Of a DNA stretch of 57,585 nucleotides, positions 55,380 through 57,585 are shown in pieces (within the stretch, counting starts at the first letter, position 1; the number at the start of each line of letters is the position of its first letter). The notes beneath the pieces are model-generated. The model saw only the letters and a program-made list of their open reading frames with translations, ran no database searches and was not told where the DNA came from. Source of the DNA: CAVYHX01 sp963768415 (GTDB lineage Bacteria > Pseudomonadota > Gammaproteobacteria > UBA9214); assembly GCA_963768415.1 (NCBI GenBank), contig CAVYHX010000015.1:1-57585 (forward strand). The letters are read 5' to 3'. Both the position numbers and the translations under genes were made by a program.

Positions 55380-56166
55380 TCACCTGGCGCGTTTCAGGCT
55401 GTTCTTGTCAAAGTCCCTGTCTGTCAGGCCATTACGGAATTCATACAACAACCACGACAGTGTAGTGCTCTTGCCGGTCTGGTGATTGACCATTTCGAAA
55501 CGCATGCTGCGCCAGAATTTATCCAGATACTGCCGGTATTCGTGAAATGTCAGCGTCTTCAGAATGCTCGTTTTTGCGGTCGTAGTAGTCGATTTTCTGC
55601 GGCCGGTATTCATCCGTGTCAATCCAGACCAGCTGGCGCGTGTAACCCGAGTTTGCATCGACCGGGTAACGCTCGATGACAAAGCAGTCAAGCCCTGCAC
55701 AGCTCTCGTTACGCAGGTATTTGTAGGTGTACTTTTCCACCTCATCGGAGGATATGTCTTCATAGGCAAATTCACTGCCCATGAAGGGCCCGGACTTGTT
55801 CTTCGATGAAATCCGCTTGACCCGCTTCAGCGCAGGCAGATACAGCCACTGGTCGTCCGCGCCGGTAACATGCGAGAAAGTCAGGAAGGCGGTACCTTTA
55901 ATGTCTGCCGGCGAATCGAATATCGACATGCTCTTGTCACCGTCCCCGTCTATCTCCAGCGTGCGGACACGGACCTCGCGCGTGCTTTCATCCCCCTGCC
56001 TGTTACGCAATACCATTTTCATGGTGGCAGTCGAATCTCCGAAACCCCGGTCACGCAGGTCGGCTTCAACGGCAATCGCAAGCCCCTTTTCTTCCGGAGT
56101 CTCGGCAACAATACTGAACGAAAGCAGGCCCAGCATGAATGTCACCAGTACCTTTTTGTATTTCAT
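55380..56166 (-). CDS. Periplasmic outer-membrane lipoprotein-sorting (LolA-like) protein, one frameshift
   Basis: A signal peptide (VLVTFMLGLLSFSIVA) is followed by GLAIAVEADLRDRGFGDSTA, RNRQGDESTREVRVRTLE, LTFSHVTGADDQWLYLPAL and KNKSGPFMGSEFAYEDISS, the LolA-fold family that partners MMPL transporters. The frame shifts near 55570; the rest reads KTLTFHEYRQYLDKFWRSMR to the stop at 55380. The repaired length is about 262 residues. Its start overlaps the transporter stop by 4 bp. It probably carries a lipid or lipoprotein cargo across the periplasm with that transporter. Confidence 0.88.
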
Positions 56167-57585
56167 TTATCGATCCTCATTAACAATGGCGGTAAAAACA
56201 GAAAATCGGCGAGCAAGGCGAATGAAATGGTGACTGCGGTCAACAGACCCATTTCTGAATTCATCTTGAATGACGACTGGGACAGCACCATAAATCCAGC
56301 CACCAGGACCAGCGATGTAACCCACAGCGCCATACCGACTGTTGAAAATGCGTAGCGCACCGCATCGGCCGAGTCGAGGTTTTGTTCACGGCGCGCGCGC
56401 AGATACTTGCTGAGGAAATGAACCGTGTCATCGACCACGATACCCAGCGTCATGCCGGTAACAACAGACAGGCCCAGGCCTACCTGGCCGACCAGCATTC
56501 CCCAGAGTCCGAATGCCATGGCGGCCGGCGCCAGATTGGGCACCATGCTCACCAGGCCGATCTTCACCGAACGCAGGGCCACGACGAGCACCAGCGATAT
56601 GAGCACCAGGGCAACGGTGGTGCCGGTCAGCATACTGCGGATATTACGCTGGCCAATATAGGCAAACATAACCGACGGACTGGCGCCATGCGCAACTATA
56701 TCCGGGGTGTTTTCCCGCAACCAGTCCTCCGCAGCCTGCTTGATCGCGAGCAGTTTGTTGCTCGAAACGCTCTCAAGTGACACCGTGAAGCGGGTGGCGG
56801 ATTTACTGATATCGATCTGGTTATTCAGGTCCAGGCCATAGGGTAATGACATCTCGTACAGCAGAAGATACTGCGCAGCCAGGTTTCTCTCATCAGGCAA
56901 GCGGTACCATTCCGCAGCATCGCCATGCATGTTCCTGTTCAAACGCCGCATGGTATCTGTCAGTGTATTGACATGCAGTACAGCGGGCTGCGTCTTGTAC
57001 CAGGCAGCGAATTTTTCGACATTTTGCAGGAAGACCGGATCGCTGATGCCACCCGGCTCGCCGCTGCCCAGCGAGTAATCTATGGTGTAAATGCCTGTCA
57101 GGTTCGCCGTGGTAAATTCAGTTGCATTTCTGAAGTCGATACTCTTGTCAAAGTACTTGATGAACTCGTCATTGAGTTCATTGCGCGGAATGAATGTCAC
57201 CAATGCAACAACGATTAGCCCCATCGACCAGAACAGTGGATTCCTGCCGCGCCACAACAAACTCTGCAAAGCGATCCATGGCCTGCGCCCTGCGCGTCTT
57301 CCCGGTCCTGACACGAACAGGCAATATCAGCATCAGCGCCGGCAGAAAGGTCACGGAGAAAACGAATGCGGCCGCAACGCCCATCGCCACGATATTACCC
57401 AGATCACGGAAGGGAGGCGCATCACTGAAATTCATACTCATGAAACCGATCACCGTAGTCAGTGTAGTCAGAAAGATCGGCTGCAAATTGATTCTCAAAC
57501 TGTCCACCATGGCGCTGGTCTTGTCGAGACCCCGGCGCATGGCATGCAGGAAACTCACCAGCACATGCACACAATCCGCAACTGC
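56163..57585 (-). CDS. MMPL/RND-family transporter, C-terminal part, one frameshift, cut by window edge
   Basis: The visible part covers the end of the first helix bundle (IFLTTLTTVIGFMSMNFSDA, VFSVTFLPALMLIL), a periplasmic loop (RNELNDEFIKYFDKSIDFRN), and the second helix bundle with VPNLAPAAMAFGLWGMLVG and GMTLGIVVDDTVHFLSKYLR. The acidic pair IVVDDTVH is the RND proton-relay site. The frame shifts once near 57240 (VVAR to RNPLFWSMG). The N-terminus lies beyond the window. It is coupled to the LolA-like gene, a known pairing in lipid or hopanoid-type export. Confidence 0.9.

Overview
The window looks like a chromosome segment of an uncultured gammaproteobacterium of moderately high G+C. 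From about 11.8 to 35.3 kb the gene order serS, crcB, rarA, lolA, ftsK / trxB, aat, infA / clpA, clpS / cspD / icd / nudJ, mnmA, hflD, purB is the order I recall from Pseudomonas and relatives. Local additions are a DUF190 gene beside crcB, ald beside ftsK, a COG3146 protein beside aat, and acnA before purB. I saw no rRNA, tRNA or CRISPR.

Layout. (1) 1-11.2 kb is a large, imperfect inverted duplication centred on a small hairpin repeat near 5538. The right arm carries metH, a secreted protein, a QmcA-like SPFH protein and NfeD. The left arm is a diverged, broken mirror copy, with a perfectly identical 762-bp tract and a 157-bp deletion. (2) 11.8-35.7 kb is housekeeping: tRNA charging and modification, cell division, lipoprotein transport, thioredoxin, the N-degron pathway Aat-ClpS-ClpA, and TCA enzymes. 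(3) 35.7-42.3 kb is an accessory island. It holds a Sec-exported RHS/YD-repeat protein with a dockerin-like EF-hand insert and a phospholipase A2-like tip, a tightly coupled small membrane protein (candidate immunity protein), and a tail of palindromic repeats with a REP-associated transposase (RAYT) remnant. (4) 43.5-50.2 kb is one minus-strand run, dusA, TVP38/DedA-like, MerA-like oxidoreductase, arsS-like radical SAM, arsM-like methyltransferase and two glycosyltransferases, which reads as an arsenosugar-type gene cluster. (5) 50.3-57.6 kb has agmatine-to-putrescine genes aguA-aguB, a DAHP synthase, exported rhodanese and DsrE-like proteins, and a LolA-like protein coupled to an MMPL/RND transporter that runs off the window.

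Quality caveat. Genes that should be intact (serS, rarA, acnA, metH) and several others carry one to four single-base frameshifts, each easily repaired. This points to uncorrected indels in the assembly more than to pseudogenes, and it limits what can be concluded from any one frameshift, including those in the RHS gene and in the left arm.

The most interesting candidates are the RHS/PLA2-like toxin with its putative immunity partner, the arsenosugar-type operon, and the mosaic inverted duplication, which may be a biological rearrangement or a strain chimera.
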